This document shows positions 17,044-28,900 of a stretch of 64,000 bases of DNA, piece by piece. The notes below the pieces were generated by a model. That model ran no database searches, was not told the DNA's origin, and saw only the letters and a list, made by a program, of their open reading frames with translations. The translations under genes were made by a program, and so were the position numbers. This stretch comes from DASRQZ01 sp964571275 (GTDB taxonomy: Bacteria > Myxococcota_A > Polyangia > Fen-1088): positions 52,659-116,658 of the forward strand of contig CAZNCQ010000001.1 of assembly GCA_964571275.1 (NCBI GenBank), read 5' to 3'. The first letter of the stretch is position 1; every line of letters starts with the position of its first letter.

Positions 17044-20000
17044 ATGGCGCCCCCGCTCACGCCCGCCGCCGATCAGTTCGAGCGGTACTTCACCGAGAAG
17101 CTCTGGGCCATGATCCCCGAGGTCTATCGCAACGCGGACGCCGACGGCGGCGGCGCCGGCGTTTTACGAGGGATCATTGCGATCATCGCGCAGCAGGCGG
17201 CCATCAGCCGGCGATCGATCGACCGCCTGTGGGAAGACCAGCACATCGAGACCTGCGACGACTGGGCGGTCCCGTACATCGCCGATCTGGTCGGGACGCG
17301 CCTGCTGCCGGAAAGCGACAACACCGGCCGCCGCGTCGACGTCGCGCAGACGATCCATTTCCGGCGCAGGCGCGGCACGCCGGCGCTGCTGGAGGAGCTG
17401 GCGCGCGAGCTGTCGGACGGCTGGGGCGCGTTGCTGGTCGAGGCGTTCCGCGCGCTGGCACGCGCACCGCACCGGCTGGACGCCTTCCCGGTTCCGGTCT
17501 CGCGCGTGACGCGCACGCCGCGTGGAGGGATGGCGAATCTGCGCAGCGCGCGCTCCAGCGACCTGTCGGCGGGTCCGTTCGACGAGTTCAGTCACACCGC
17601 CGACGTGCGGCGCTTCAGGGGCGGCGTCGACGGCCGCTACAACATCCCCAAGTTGAACGTCCATCTGTTTCGCACGACGCCGTTCGGTGTCGAGGGCACC
17701 ACGCCGGTGCAGCTTCAGGACGCCGGGCCGACCACCTTCGTCGTCGATCCCAGCGGGCGCGACATCCCGCTGTTCTCGACCAACGACGCCATCGCCAGCC
17801 AGACGGAAGATTCCGCGCGTTGCCTCACCGTGTTCGAATGGGAGGTCGCGCGGCCGATTCCCTGCCGCTTGCTCGCCGAGGCCGCCTTCGTGGTCACGGG
17901 CGACGCCGTGATCGAGGCCGCCGACGGGTCGCCGGCGCTCGAGGCCGCGCTTCGCGCTCTCATCGGCTTCCGGTTCGAGAGCGAAGCGCGCCTGCGCCAG
18001 CGCCTGATCCAGATCGGCATCAGCTTCACGCCGCAGCCGGTCTGGTACCGGGCGTTCCTGCGAAACTCGGTGACCGCCGATTCGGGCAGGCCAAACCTGG
18101 TGCCGTCGGTCGTCGACATCCGCGTGGACGCCGGCACGCCGCTGGTCTTCGACCAGGTCACCGGCGCGGATCTCGGTTCGCGCATTTGCCAGCCGGTTCC
18201 GACCGATGCCGGCGTCGTGCTGCTGGTCGATCCCGATCTCGGCCGGTTCGCTTTCCCGGCCGCATCCACACCTGCGCAAGGCAGCGGCATCATCGACGAC
18301 GGGACCGGATCGGGCACGGGGAGCGGCACCGGAGGAGGAACCGGGACGGGAACGGGTACTGGCACGGGGACGGGAACGGGTACCGGTACTGGAACGGGTA
18401 CCGGAACTGGAACTGGAACTGGNNNNNNNNNNNNNNNNNNNNNNNNNNNNNNNNNNNNNNNNNNNNNNNNNNNNNNNNNNNNNNNNNNNNNNNNNNNNNN
18501 NNNNNNNNNNNNNNNNNNNNNNCTGGAACTGGAACTGGAACTGGAACTGGAACTGGAACTGGAACTGGAACTGGAACTGGAACCGGAACCGGCACGGGGG
18601 GAGGAACGGGCGGAGGCGGCGGTGACACGGTCGCGGTCACCGACGTCGCGCTCTTCGCGGCAGTCGGTCCGCTGACCGTCGCCGACGGATTCAATGTCCG
18701 AGGCGCAGGGGCGGCCGGATTCGCCACGATCATGAACGCCGGCAGTCAGCCCACGTCGGTGGCGTCGCTGGCTCAGGTCGGAAACGTCTGGAGCGTGCCG
18801 CAGGTGCAGGTCCGATCGCAGGCCCAGGTCAACGGCTTCGTCAAAACCAGCGGCACGCTGCAGGCAGACGCCGGTTCGACGATCACGAACCTGCCCGCGA
18901 CACAGCAGAACACACCGCTCACCCTGGGCGGGATCGCGTCGCTGCTCAACTTCAGCGTGCAGTTCCCCGCGACCGACCAGGGCAACTTGGTCGTGAACGC
19001 GTCCACCAGCAGCTCGCTGCCCGCGGGCGGGGCCTGGGGCGACGTCACCGTCAACTCTCAGGGGACCCTGCAGCTTGCCAGCGGAATCTATTTCTTCCGC
19101 TCGCTCACGGTGCAGGCGCAGGCGCAGCTCCAGGCCGACGTCACGGCCGGTCCGATCACCGTCTTCATCCAGAGCTCGGTCGCCTTCAACGGCACGCTGG
19201 CGACCACCGCCAACCGCCCCGCCGATCTGCGCCTGGTGGTGATGGGAACCCAAGCAACGTTCAATGCGCCGTTCACCGGCGTCGTGATCGCGCCCGGCGC
19301 GCCGATTCTCCTGTTCGGAAATGGGACGAACACGGGCGCCTTCTTCGGCCAGTCGATCGTCACGCAAGCGAACGCGACGTGCGTGCTCGCTCCCTGGGAC
19401 GGCACACTGCCGTCGCCCCCGGTTCAATTCAATGCTCGGACGGCTGCGTCGGTGCCCGTGGTGGCCACCGCGGTCGTGAGCACCCCGACGCGCGCGTCGA
19501 CATCGCGGGCGAAAGCGGCGACCAAGACCGCAACCAATGCTGCGACCAATGCTGCGACGACGACGGCGAAGACTTCATCACGAGCGGCCAAGGCCAAGGC
19601 CCAGGCCGCGCCGGAGGACGCGCGGCTCACGGCGGCCGCGGTGCCGGTTGCCCAGCTGGTCAACGTCGACAGCAACGGAACCTCGACGATCACCGTGCAG
19701 CTGCCGATGGCGGTCGACATCGCGGACGTCCTGCTGTTTTCCGACGGCGGTCCGCTGGTGGTCAGCGGCAGCGTTCTGCGCGGGCAGGCCAGGCCCCCGA
19801 CGACGGTGAACCTCTCGGGCGGCCTCACCGCCATCGGCCCCGACGCCACCGTCGGCGAGGTCTGGAGCGACGGCAACGTCACGGTGGGCGCGCGCTCACG
19901 CGTCGAGGGCGTCGTCCGCTCCGCCGGCACGATCACGATCGATTCGACGGCCACCACCGATCTGCCGCCCCAGCCAGCCGCGCCTTTCCTGGTGGGGCTC

Positions 20001-21599
20001 GCCCTCAGCCTCACGGTCACCTTCCCGGCTACCAACCAGGGCGATCGGACCGCCAGCGGACCGACGCCGCTGACCCTCCCGCCCGGCGCCTACGGTCAGG
20101 TCACCGTCGCCGCCGGCGGAACCTCGATCCTCGGCGCCGGGACTTACTTCTTCGACACGCTGACCGTCGCCGCCGGCGCCGAGCTGCGCCTGGACGCCGC
20201 GGGACCGATTCAGATCAACATCCGCACCGGCCTCACCTTTCAAGGACGGCAGCGCTTCATCTGGGGTGGCCCGAGCGATCTGACGGTGGTCTACCTGGGC
20301 ACGACGAACCTGGTGCTGAGCGCGCCGCTCGCAGGTCAGATGTTCGTGCCGAGCGCCCAGCTCATTCTGGGCACCGACGGCGCGGGAGTGGCTTTCACCG
20401 GCAAGTTCTTTGCCCAGTCGCTGACAGTGGCGCCGGGCAACACCGTGAGCAGCTTCGTCAGCGGGGGGCTGCCGACAGTCGCCCGGTACGTCTACGGTTT
20501 CACCGGCCCGGTCGGCGCCGGGACGTACGAGCGCCTGCCCGCGGCGCCGGTCGATCCGGCAACGCTGCCCCCGCCTCCGGCCAGCCGGATCTTGACGGTC
20601 GGGCCGACCAGCCCGCTCACCATCTCTGACAACCGCACGTACCGGCTGACGCTCGACGCAGGGACGCCGATCGGCAACATGACGATCCAGGCGCTGGATC
20701 AGTTGCGCCCGTTCCTGTTGCTCGAGAGCGCCGGCGGCGACGCGGCCGACCTGACGGCGGTGGGCGGCGCGACGGGCCCGGGAAACTTCACGCTCGACGG
20801 CATCTGGGCGGCCAGCTTCACGGGCAGCGGCGACTTCGTCATCCAGGGCGCGCAGGCGCCGACGGCCGCCGACGTCGACTGGGATCAGGTCGTCATCAGC
20901 AGCTGCACGCTGGATCCGGGCGGCGTGCGCGCCGACGGCGTGGTCCTGCAGCCGCTGCGCCTGCGCGTGAGCGGCCGCATTCGGCACCTCGTGATCCGGC
21001 AGTCGATCGTCGGCTCGATCGTCGTCGACACCGGCGGCAACGTCGACCTGATCGAGATCAGCGACAGCATCGTCGACGCTCAGCAGGTGACGCCCGACGC
21101 AGCCGGCCGGCGGCGCGCGATCGTCAGCCTGATCGGCGAGGTACGGATGGCGCGCACCACCGTGCTCGGCGACGTGCACGCCGACGTCCTGACCGCGACC
21201 GATTGCCTGGTGATGGGCATGGTGGTCGCGGCCGACGTACAGCACAGCTGCTTCCGGTTCAGCGCCGCGTCGCTGGCCGCGGTGGCGCCGCCGCTGGAGC
21301 TGACGCCGCGTCTGCCCGAGCTGTTCCACGTGCCGCAGATCGACGAGATCCAGCGGTTCTTCTTCACGTCGCTGCGGTTCGGCGATCCCGGATACGCGCA
21401 GCTGTCGGCGCTAGCGCCCGACCCGCTGCGCACGGGGGCGGAGAAGGGATCGGAGATGGGTGCGTTCTCGTCGCAGAACCTGCCCATCCGGCTGGCCGGC
21501 ATCATCGCCAAGTTCGACGAGTTCCGGCCGGTCGCGGTGGTTCCGCAGTTCGTCCTGGAGGGCGAATCGATCGACGTCGTCACGGAAGCGAGCGAGTGA
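17044..21599 (+). CDS. gpI-like tail protein fused to repeat modules via Gly-Thr linker; contains assembly gap
   Basis: One gene interrupted by 100 N at 18423-18522. The N-terminal 420 residues are a tail protein I-like baseplate protein (FTEKLWAMIPEVYRNAD, then DDWAVPYIADLVGTRLLPES and FRRRRGTPALLEELARELS). A long Gly-Thr linker follows and holds the gap. After it come two copies of an unnamed beta-rich module (about 18630-19430 and 19670-20480), separated by an Ala/Thr/Lys-rich linker, and a C-terminal part with beta-helix-like strands ending in a helical stretch. Joining the flanks in register of the 6-base repeat (16 nt shared) gives a single frame of 1,479 residues. The gpI part attaches fibres to the baseplate; the extension probably is, or binds, a fibre. 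The next gene starts 4 nt after the stop. Confidence 0.8.
18299..18620 (+). repeat. Gly-Thr coding hexamer microsatellite
   Basis: A tract of degenerate GGNACN hexamers encoding alternating Gly and Thr (with some Gly-Ser at its start). Towards the gap it becomes the perfect unit GGAACT, and beyond the gap it becomes GGAACC and GGCACG. It spans the assembly gap, so its true length is unknown. It is a flexible linker in the protein and a likely site of strand slippage. Confidence 0.9.
18423..18522. other. Assembly gap, 100 N
   Basis: Exactly 100 N, the standard placeholder for an unsized scaffold gap. The left flank ends and the right flank begins with the same 16 bases of the GGAACT repeat. 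Merging them in register removes 116 nt and restores one reading frame across the gene. Confidence 0.97.
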
Positions 21600-21603
21600 G
21601 CGC

Positions 21604-24600
21604 ATGGGCACCCAGGACATCACTCGCCTGCTGAATCAAGCGTCGAAGCACTACTCGGGCGCCCGCATGCAACAGGGGCGCACGCTGCTCGACTCCGACT
21701 TCAACGAGTCGGCCGCGCTGAACCAGGAGAGCCGGCGGCACGCCGTGCTGGACTTGATCGGGCCGTCGGGCAGCCCGGACCAGGGGTTCTCGCTGGGCCA
21801 GCCGCTACCCGACGGTGCCTTGTTCTCGCCGACCGTGCGGCGCTTCCTGCGCGCGCTGCGCGACGGCGATCCGCTGCCGGTGCGGCAGCTCCAGATCAAC
21901 GGACAGACCACCAATGTCCGCCCGATCACGCTGCGCCCGGGGTCGATCTACGCGGGCGGCATGCGCTGCCAGCTCGGCGACGTCGAGCCGTTCCCCCTGC
22001 AGCGCGGCTTCTTGCAGATGAAGCCCGCCGACCTGCCGCCGGTGATCAAGGACCGGTCGCCGTCGCCGTTCTCGCCACGGTCGCCGCGCTCGCCGACCTT
22101 TTCCGAGTTCCACGACTTCTACTACCTGAACGCGTGGGAGCAGTCGGTGACGGCCGTCGAGGACGAGGAGCTGCTCGAACGAGGACTGGGCGGCCCCGAC
22201 ACCTCGGTGCGCGTGCATCGGATGAGGCGCGTCGAGGTGCTGTCCGATCTCGGGGCCGACATCACGTCGTCGCCGCTGGCGTTCGACGAGCTGATCCGGC
22301 GCCTCGAGTCGGCCAACGGATCCTTCGACCGCAACACCGGCGAGCTGCGATCGACGGCGCGCCTGCAGCTGACGTTCGAGCAGCCGCTCGAGGACGGCCC
22401 CTGCCCGCCGTGCGACCCGACGCCGGGACCGCAGTACACCGGCTCGGAGGACGAGACGCTGCGGATCATGCTCACGGGGCCGGGCACGTATGTCTGGGCC
22501 CTGGATGACGCCGCTCCCCTGTACCGGATCCGCGTCACCGGGCTCAGCAACCCCGCCGCGGGACCGGTGAAGGTCACGATGATGACCCCGCCGCGCGACG
22601 TCGAGCATCAGATCAAGAGCAAGCGCGTCGTCGAGATCATCCCGTGGGGGGCGATCCTCGAAGGCGCAGGCGATCCGCCCGCGAACGATCCGCAGTTCCA
22701 GAAGATCGCCGACGAGGTCGGCGTCTTCGCGCGCGTGCACGATGCGTACAATCCGGGCGACAAGACCTTCACGCTGGAAGGCGGCAGCCGGATCCAGGCC
22801 ATCAAGGACCTGGTCTACCGCTGGGACGCGCAGCACCCCGCCGCCGCGCAGCTCAACATCCCCGCGACCGACGGCTCCGACGCGCGCTTCTTCTACATGC
22901 GCGTCTGGCACGAGGCGCTGCACGCGCGCGACATCGAGCTGCCGATCGAGAGCGATCCCAACGGCGCCCCGCTCGGGGACACCGGGGTGATCCCGGTGTT
23001 TCACCGCAGCGGCCGGCGCGGCGATTTCTGGGTCGCGGCGCTGCGGGTCAGCGCGCCGGAGCGGATCGTGCCGTTCGATCTGCTGTCGAGCACCGACGGC
23101 GTGCCGCCGCACGGCCCGCGCCATTTCTACGCGCCGATCGCGCTGATCCAGGGCGACAACCAGCAGGTCTTCACGGTCAGCGACGGGCGCCCGCACATGC
23201 GCCGCATGACCGAGCGCGGCTGCGCCACGCGCACCGTCGGCCAGCCCGGCGTGAGCCTGGGCGACTTCACGAGCATCCAGGACGCCATCGACTCGCTGCC
23301 GGTCGAGGGCGGACTGGTCGAGATTCACCAGGGTATCTACCAGGAGCGCGTCGTGGTCCAGAACCGCGGCCGCGTCGTGATCCAGGGCTGCGGCGAGTCG
23401 ACGATCCTCGAACCGCCGCTGGGTGATCCCAGCGAGGGGACCGAGAACCCCGATGACGTGATCGTCGATATCGTCGACGCCAACGGTGTCACCATCTCCG
23501 GGCTGGCGCTGCGGCCGTCGCACACGGCGATCCGCGCGCGCAACGCCAGCGAGGTCGCGCTCATCGCCCTCAACGTCCAGCCCGGCGTGCCGACGGCGAC
23601 CGGAATCGACACCGCGGTTCCGTCGGGCGACTCGCAGATCCCGCTGCTGGTCGCGAGCAGCGTCGACGGGCTCTCGGTGAGCAACCTGGTGATCACAGCG
23701 CAGCGACGCCCGGGGCTGTCGGCCTCGAGCTCGCAGCACGTCACCGTGACGCGCATTCGCTGCGACGGGACCGGCGACGCCCAGAACCCGGCCGCGCTCG
23801 CGGCCGCCCCGCTGCTGAGCTTCAACCAGGTGTCGACCGCGCTGGTCGCCGACGCTGTCCTTCATCCATTTCGCCAGATCGGCGTCGCGGTGACCGGCAG
23901 CCAGGCCGTCACCTTGCGCGCTCTCGTCATCCAGGCGTCGGCGCAGTCCACGCCAGCGTCGATCGCCGACGCGACCGACACGCAGACCGCGGTCGACATC
24001 GACGGCGGCTCGGGCGTCAGGCTGGAGGACAGCCACATCACGCTCGACCCAGACTTCACCGCGCACGCGGCCGTCGTGGTCCGGGGCGACGAGCACGTCA
24101 TCGAGCGCAACCACATCGAGGTGATCCCGTTCGCCGACGGCAATTTCTTGGCCTGGGGCGGCCTGCAGGTGCGCGCCGCGACGACCCGCTGCCAGCTGCG
24201 CGACAATCGGATCGTCGGCGGCCTGGGACACGGCATCACGCTGGGCAGCGTCCTCTGGACCACGCCGGGGCAGCCGCCGCTGCGCCTGGGCGCGGGCGCG
24301 GGCCAGACCGATCGCTCCACGCTGCCGCACACGGTCTCCGGCGATCTGAGAGCCACGCTGGTCAATCAGGGGGTGCGTACCGCCGTCGACGAGGCGCTGG
24401 TGGCCGGGCTGGGGCCGATCTCCGACATCGTCATCGCGGAGAACCGCATCGAGAACATGGGGACGAACGGAATCTCGGCGCTGACCTTCCTGGGCATGCC
24501 GACCGCCAACGGATCGAGCGCGCTGCTCGAGGTCCAGCGCGCGGTCATCGAGCGCAACACCATCAGCGGCAACCTGCGCCAGATCTCCGCTTCGCCAACC

Positions 24601-25893
24601 ACGGCCCAGATGAGGTTGTCTACCGCGCGTCCGGTGTTGAACGTCTCCGAACCGGCGCTGTTCTTCGGTGGCATCGCGCTCGCGCTCGCGTCGCATGGCG
24701 CAGATATCCGCGGCAATCTCGTCACCGGCAACGGCACATCACCGACGCTGCCGATCAACGGGATCTTCGTGCTCACTGGCGATTCGCTCGCCATCACGGA
24801 GAACCGGATCAGCAACAACGGCGCGGCGGCTCCAGCGAGGTCGGTGTTGGCCCCTGTTCTCCCGGGAGCGCGCGCCGGCATCGCGGTGCTGCTGGCGGGC
24901 GTGACCGGGCTACAGAACCAGGCGCAGATGAACAGCGCGCTCAACGCCACCGCCGGCACCACGGGCACGACCGGCCTGGCGCTGCGCGTGAACCGCAACA
25001 GCGTGCAACACCCGGAGGGGCGGGCCTTGCTGGCGGTGACCGCCGGGGCCGTCAGCGTCGACGGCAACTTTCTCTCGTCGCGCGGCAACCACGGGTCCGA
25101 CCTCGAGGACGACCCCAAGACGCTGGGCGACGTCGTCTTCGTGCAGAACCTCGGCAAGCCCTGGGAGGGCGTCGGCCTGCCCGCCAGCGCGGCGGACTTT
25201 CCGCCGTTCCCGGGATCGGCAGCGATCGCGGCGTACGTGACCAACGCGGTGGCCAGCCCGCGGCGCTTCGTCGCCGCCGGCGGCGCGGTGCTCTTTCAGA
25301 ACAACCAGGTCATCTTCGACTGGCACGTCGTCCGGTTGCCGACGACGGCGACCATTCCGCTATCGTTCTTCCCGGTCGCGATCCTCTCGCTGGACCACGC
25401 GAGCGTGAACACCAATCAGTTCGCGCTGCGCCTGACGCCGGACTCCACGCTGCCGGCGCTGCCGCCGTTCGGATCGGTGCAGGCCCAGACGGTCCCAGCG
25501 ACCGGCACTGGCCTGCCGATCAACGAGCCGATCTTCGGTCACGTGCTGGTGGGCGGAGGAACCGTCGAAGCCTCGTTCAACCGATTCTCCGAAGCCGTCA
25601 ACCGCCGGCCCGCGCCGGCCAATCCGCCGGACGTCTCACCGGTGCACGTGTCTTTGGCCACCATCGGGAACCTGTTCAACACCTCGGCGTTCAACCAGGG
25701 GACCGCGCCGATCGCGGCCTACATCGATTCGACAGGCACACCGGCGTTGACCCCGCAGAGCCTGTTCGTCGGTGGCAACCAGGTGATGTTCCGGCGCACC
25801 GACGCGACCCAGGCGAGCATCAACGGCAGCGCCATCATCCGCGATTTCCTGAGCAGCCTGGTTCACATGCTGGACCAGGTACCGCCCACCTGA
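21604..25893 (+). CDS. Giant beta-helix protein 1 (DUF6519-like)
   Basis: A 1,429-residue protein, first of three tandem paralogues. Residues 1-70 hold the shared entry segment (DITRLL, HYSGARMQQGR, LLDSDFNE). A CxxC motif (CPPC) sits at residues 267-270, matched in both paralogues. From about residue 540 a right-handed beta-helix begins with SIQDAIDSLPVEGGLVEIHQG and the IQGCGESTIL turn, as in pectate-lyase-like folds. The signature GLGHGITLGSVLW is near residue 873, and 'N-x-I' rungs continue to the C-terminus. The start is ATG 21604; the frame is open 48 codons further up, but those codons overlap the previous gene. No signal peptide is visible, as expected for a particle component. The likely role is a baseplate-attached fibre or host-binding appendage (inference). 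Confidence 0.75.
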   Translation: MGTQDITRLLNQASKHYSGARMQQGRTLLDSDFNESAALNQESRRHAVLDLIGPSGSPDQGFSLGQPLPDGALFSPTVRRFLRALRDGDPLPVRQLQINGQTTNVRPITLRPGSIYAGGMRCQLGDVEPFPLQRGFLQMKPADLPPVIKDRSPSPFSPRSPRSPTFSEFHDFYYLNAWEQSVTAVEDEELLERGLGGPDTSVRVHRMRRVEVLSDLGADITSSPLAFDELIRRLESANGSFDRNTGELRSTARLQLTFEQPLEDGPCPPCDPTPGPQYTGSEDETLRIMLTGPGTYVWALDDAAPLYRIRVTGLSNPAAGPVKVTMMTPPRDVEHQIKSKRVVEIIPWGAILEGAGDPPANDPQFQKIADEVGVFARVHDAYNPGDKTFTLEGGSRIQAIKDLVYRWDAQHPAAAQLNIPATDGSDARFFYMRVWHEALHARDIELPIESDPNGAPLGDTGVIPVFHRSGRRGDFWVAALRVSAPERIVPFDLLSSTDGVPPHGPRHFYAPIALIQGDNQQVFTVSDGRPHMRRMTERGCATRTVGQPGVSLGDFTSIQDAIDSLPVEGGLVEIHQGIYQERVVVQNRGRVVIQGCGESTILEPPLGDPSEGTENPDDVIVDIVDANGVTISGLALRPSHTAIRARNASEVALIALNVQPGVPTATGIDTAVPSGDSQIPLLVASSVDGLSVSNLVITAQRRPGLSASSSQHVTVTRIRCDGTGDAQNPAALAAAPLLSFNQVSTALVADAVLHPFRQIGVAVTGSQAVTLRALVIQASAQSTPASIADATDTQTAVDIDGGSGVRLEDSHITLDPDFTAHAAVVVRGDEHVIERNHIEVIPFADGNFLAWGGLQVRAATTRCQLRDNRIVGGLGHGITLGSVLWTTPGQPPLRLGAGAGQTDRSTLPHTVSGDLRATLVNQGVRTAVDEALVAGLGPISDIVIAENRIENMGTNGISALTFLGMPTANGSSALLEVQRAVIERNTISGNLRQISASPTTAQMRLSTARPVLNVSEPALFFGGIALALASHGADIRGNLVTGNGTSPTLPINGIFVLTGDSLAITENRISNNGAAAPARSVLAPVLPGARAGIAVLLAGVTGLQNQAQMNSALNATAGTTGTTGLALRVNRNSVQHPEGRALLAVTAGAVSVDGNFLSSRGNHGSDLEDDPKTLGDVVFVQNLGKPWEGVGLPASAADFPPFPGSAAIAAYVTNAVASPRRFVAAGGAVLFQNNQVIFDWHVVRLPTTATIPLSFFPVAILSLDHASVNTNQFALRLTPDSTLPALPPFGSVQAQTVPATGTGLPINEPIFGHVLVGGGTVEASFNRFSEAVNRRPAPANPPDVSPVHVSLATIGNLFNTSAFNQGTAPIAAYIDSTGTPALTPQSLFVGGNQVMFRRTDATQASINGSAIIRDFLSSLVHMLDQVPPT

Positions 25894-25903
25894 CAGAGGT
25901 AGA

Positions 25904-28900
25904 ATGGCCACCTTCGACATCACCCGCCTCCTCGAGCAGCCGCGCAAGCAATACGTCGGCGCGCGCATACAGCAGGGGCGCTTGCTGCTCGATTCCGACT
26001 TCAACGAGGGCGGCGCCGCCAGCGACGAGGATCGCCGCAGCAGCATCGAAGACCTGGTCGGCGCGAAGGGGACGCCCGACGACGGGTTCGCCATCGGCGC
26101 GCCGCTGGCGCTGCCGTTGCCCGCGGGACCGGTTCAATCCGGCGTGTTGCGTCCGGGCACGGCCCTGCCCCCGCAGCTGTTCCAGATCGACGGCCTGCCG
26201 ACCGCCGTTCGTCCGGTGAGCATCCGCGCGGGCAAGTTCTACCTGGGCGGGCTGCGCTACGACATGGACGACGCCGAGCCGGTCCCGTTGCAGCGCGACT
26301 TCCTGCAGATGCGCCCGTCGGACTTGCCCGCGCTCGACACATCGGCGACCGAGGGCGGGCTCGCCACCGCGGGACCGTTCCGCAACCTCTATTATCTGCA
26401 CGCCTGGGAGCAGGCGGTCACCGAGATCGAGGACGAGGAAGTGCTGGAGGTCGCGCTCGGCGGCCGCGACACGTCGACGCGGACGCGGCGCATGCGGCAG
26501 GTCGCGATCTTCTCCGACTTCGAGGCCACCGACGCCGCCGACACCGCGTGGCGCCGCTTGCTGGCGGAGCTGCAGGCCGACGGCTCGACGTACGACGCAA
26601 ACAGCGGCGAGCTGCTGTCGCCGGGCCGCCTGCAACTATCGTTCATCGACGACCCAGAGGTGCTGGACCAGCTGGCGGTGGCGCGGCAGTGCCGCGACTG
26701 CAACCCCGATCCCGGCACCTCGTTCCTGGCCGCGGACAACGCGACCATCCAGATCCGGCTGACCAGCCCGAACACGTACGTCTGGGCGTTCGACAACGGC
26801 GCGCCGCTGTTCCGCGTGCGCGTGACCGGCCTCGGCGATCCGAGCGCCGCCGAGATCCGCGTCTTCATGATGACGCCGCCCATCGACGACACGCATTGGC
26901 CGCTGGAGAATCGCGTGGTCGAGATCGTCCCCTTCGGCGCGGTGCTCGACGGCGACGTCCCGCCCGCGGTGGCCCACCCGCACTTCAAGAAGGTCGCCGA
27001 CCGCGTGGGCGCTTTCTCGGTCGTGCGCGAATCGTTCGATCCGGACACGCAGTCATTCACGCTGGACCCATCGATCGGCGTCGACGCGATCCGCGACTTC
27101 GTCGTCCAGTGGGACGCCAATCATCCAGCGGCGGCCAACCTCGAGCTGACGTCGACCGAAGGTGACCAGCGATTCTTCTACATGCGCCTGTGGCACGAGG
27201 CGGCCGACGCGACCCAGGTCGAGATCCCGATCAGCTTCGATGCGGCGGGCCCGCCGCTGGCAGGCACCAACATCGTGCCGGTGTTCGCGTCACCGGGCCG
27301 GCGCGGCGACTACTGGACGGCGGCGATCCGCCCCGAGACGCCCGACCGCGTGGTCCCGTTCGACCTGGCGCTGGAAGGTGGCGTCGCTCCGCACGGACCG
27401 CATGACTTCTATGCCCCGCTGGCGCTGCTCAAGGGGCAGGACGACGTCGTCACGATCATCGCCGACCGCCGACCGCGCATCACGCGTGCCACCGACGGCG
27501 GTTGCGTCACGTTCACCGTGGGTGATGGCTTCCAGAGCTTCGGCGACTTCACCTCGATCCAGGAGGCGCTCGACGAGCTCCCCGAGGAGGGGGGCCTTAT
27601 CCAGGTCCGCCAGGGGACGTATCGCGAGCCGGTGATCATCAGCAACCTGTCGGCGCACCGAAACATCACCATCGAGGGCTGCGGCGACAGCACCATTCTC
27701 GAGACGTCGCTCGACGAGCTGGCGCTGTCGCCGGTGTCGCGCCCCGCGGCCATCACCATCACCACCCAGGACCCCCCAGGCAGCCAGCCATCCCCGCAGC
27801 CGGTTCTGACCGATCCATTCCGCCGCATCACGGTGCGCGGTCTACGCATCCACGCCGTCGACGCGCCAGGGATCGTCATCCAGCAGGCCAACGACCCGAC
27901 GCCGTCGGTGTTCGACGTCGAGATCGCCGGCGTCGCGATCCTGGCCGCGACGCCGATCAGCCCGCACCCCAGGATCGCGCTGCCCGACGCGCAGGCGATG
28001 TCGGTGCCGCTCATCGACATCGGAAACGGCGCGCAGAACCTCGTCCTGCGCGGCATGCTGCTGGAGCCGGCGGGACGGACGGCGATCCGGGTGGCCAACT
28101 CGTCGCACGTGACCATCGACGATGTGGCGATCTCGGGATCGCCCGTGAGCACCTCCAGCCCCGGGCCGCCGATGATCGACGTCCAGGCGGGCTGCGATTT
28201 CGTGACCATCCGCGACGCCGTGCTGAGCACCTTCGGCCAGGTCGGAATCGCCACCACCGGCGCCAGCCGCGACACCACCATCCTGCGTGCGACGGTGGTG
28301 GCGGGACCGCACCGCAACATCTTCGGCCGCGTCACGCCCAGCCGCACCGGCATCGACGTCGACGGGGCCGAGCGCGTGCGCGTCGAGCGATGCCTGATCA
28401 CGATGGACGACACCGTCAGCGAGAACGCCGGCATCGTCGTCGCCGGTCAGCAGATAACCGTGCTGGCAAACCACGTCGAGGTCCTGGCCCGCTGCTTCGA
28501 TTCACCGCCGGACCCTCAATCCCCCGCCGATTGCCGCGACCTGCGGATGCTGGCCTGGGGCGGCATTCAGATCCGCGGCAACTCCACAGGCGTCGAGGTG
28601 CGCGAGAACGAGATCCTGGGCGGCGTGGGGCACGGCATCACGCTGGGCAGCGTGGTGTGGACGCTGAGCAGCCCGGTGGTGACGCGCCGGGAAGGGGCCG
28701 GCCGCGGGCAGATGTCGACCCGCCGCGACGGACAGATGGGGCCGAACGGCAACATCCGCAGCGCGCTTCGCCCGGCGCGACGGCTGCTGACGGCGCAGAA
28801 CGAGGGGCCGCTGACCGACATCGTCATCGCCGACAATCGGATCGAACAGATGTCGGGCAACGGCATCTCGGCGCTGACCGTGCTGGGGATGGCCGACCGG

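Noticed and set aside
15444..17060. 538-codon - strand open frame opposite the second J-like gene
   Set aside because: No recognisable motif, and the composition is that of a reverse-complement shadow.
17044..18675. gpI-like gene ending with a frameshift at the N run
   Set aside because: The frame difference disappears when the flanking hexamers are merged; it is an assembly effect, not a biological frameshift.
21805..24696. 963-codon open frame on the - strand across beta-helix protein 1 (similar ones across proteins 2 and 3)
   Set aside because: Composed of Arg/Gly/Asp/Val repeats typical of antisense shadows; the + strand proteins have real family signatures.
23220..25800. Pectate lyase activity of the beta-helix proteins
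   Set aside because: The rung pattern fits the fold, but no catalytic Arg/Asp set could be assigned; similar beta-helices are common in fibres.
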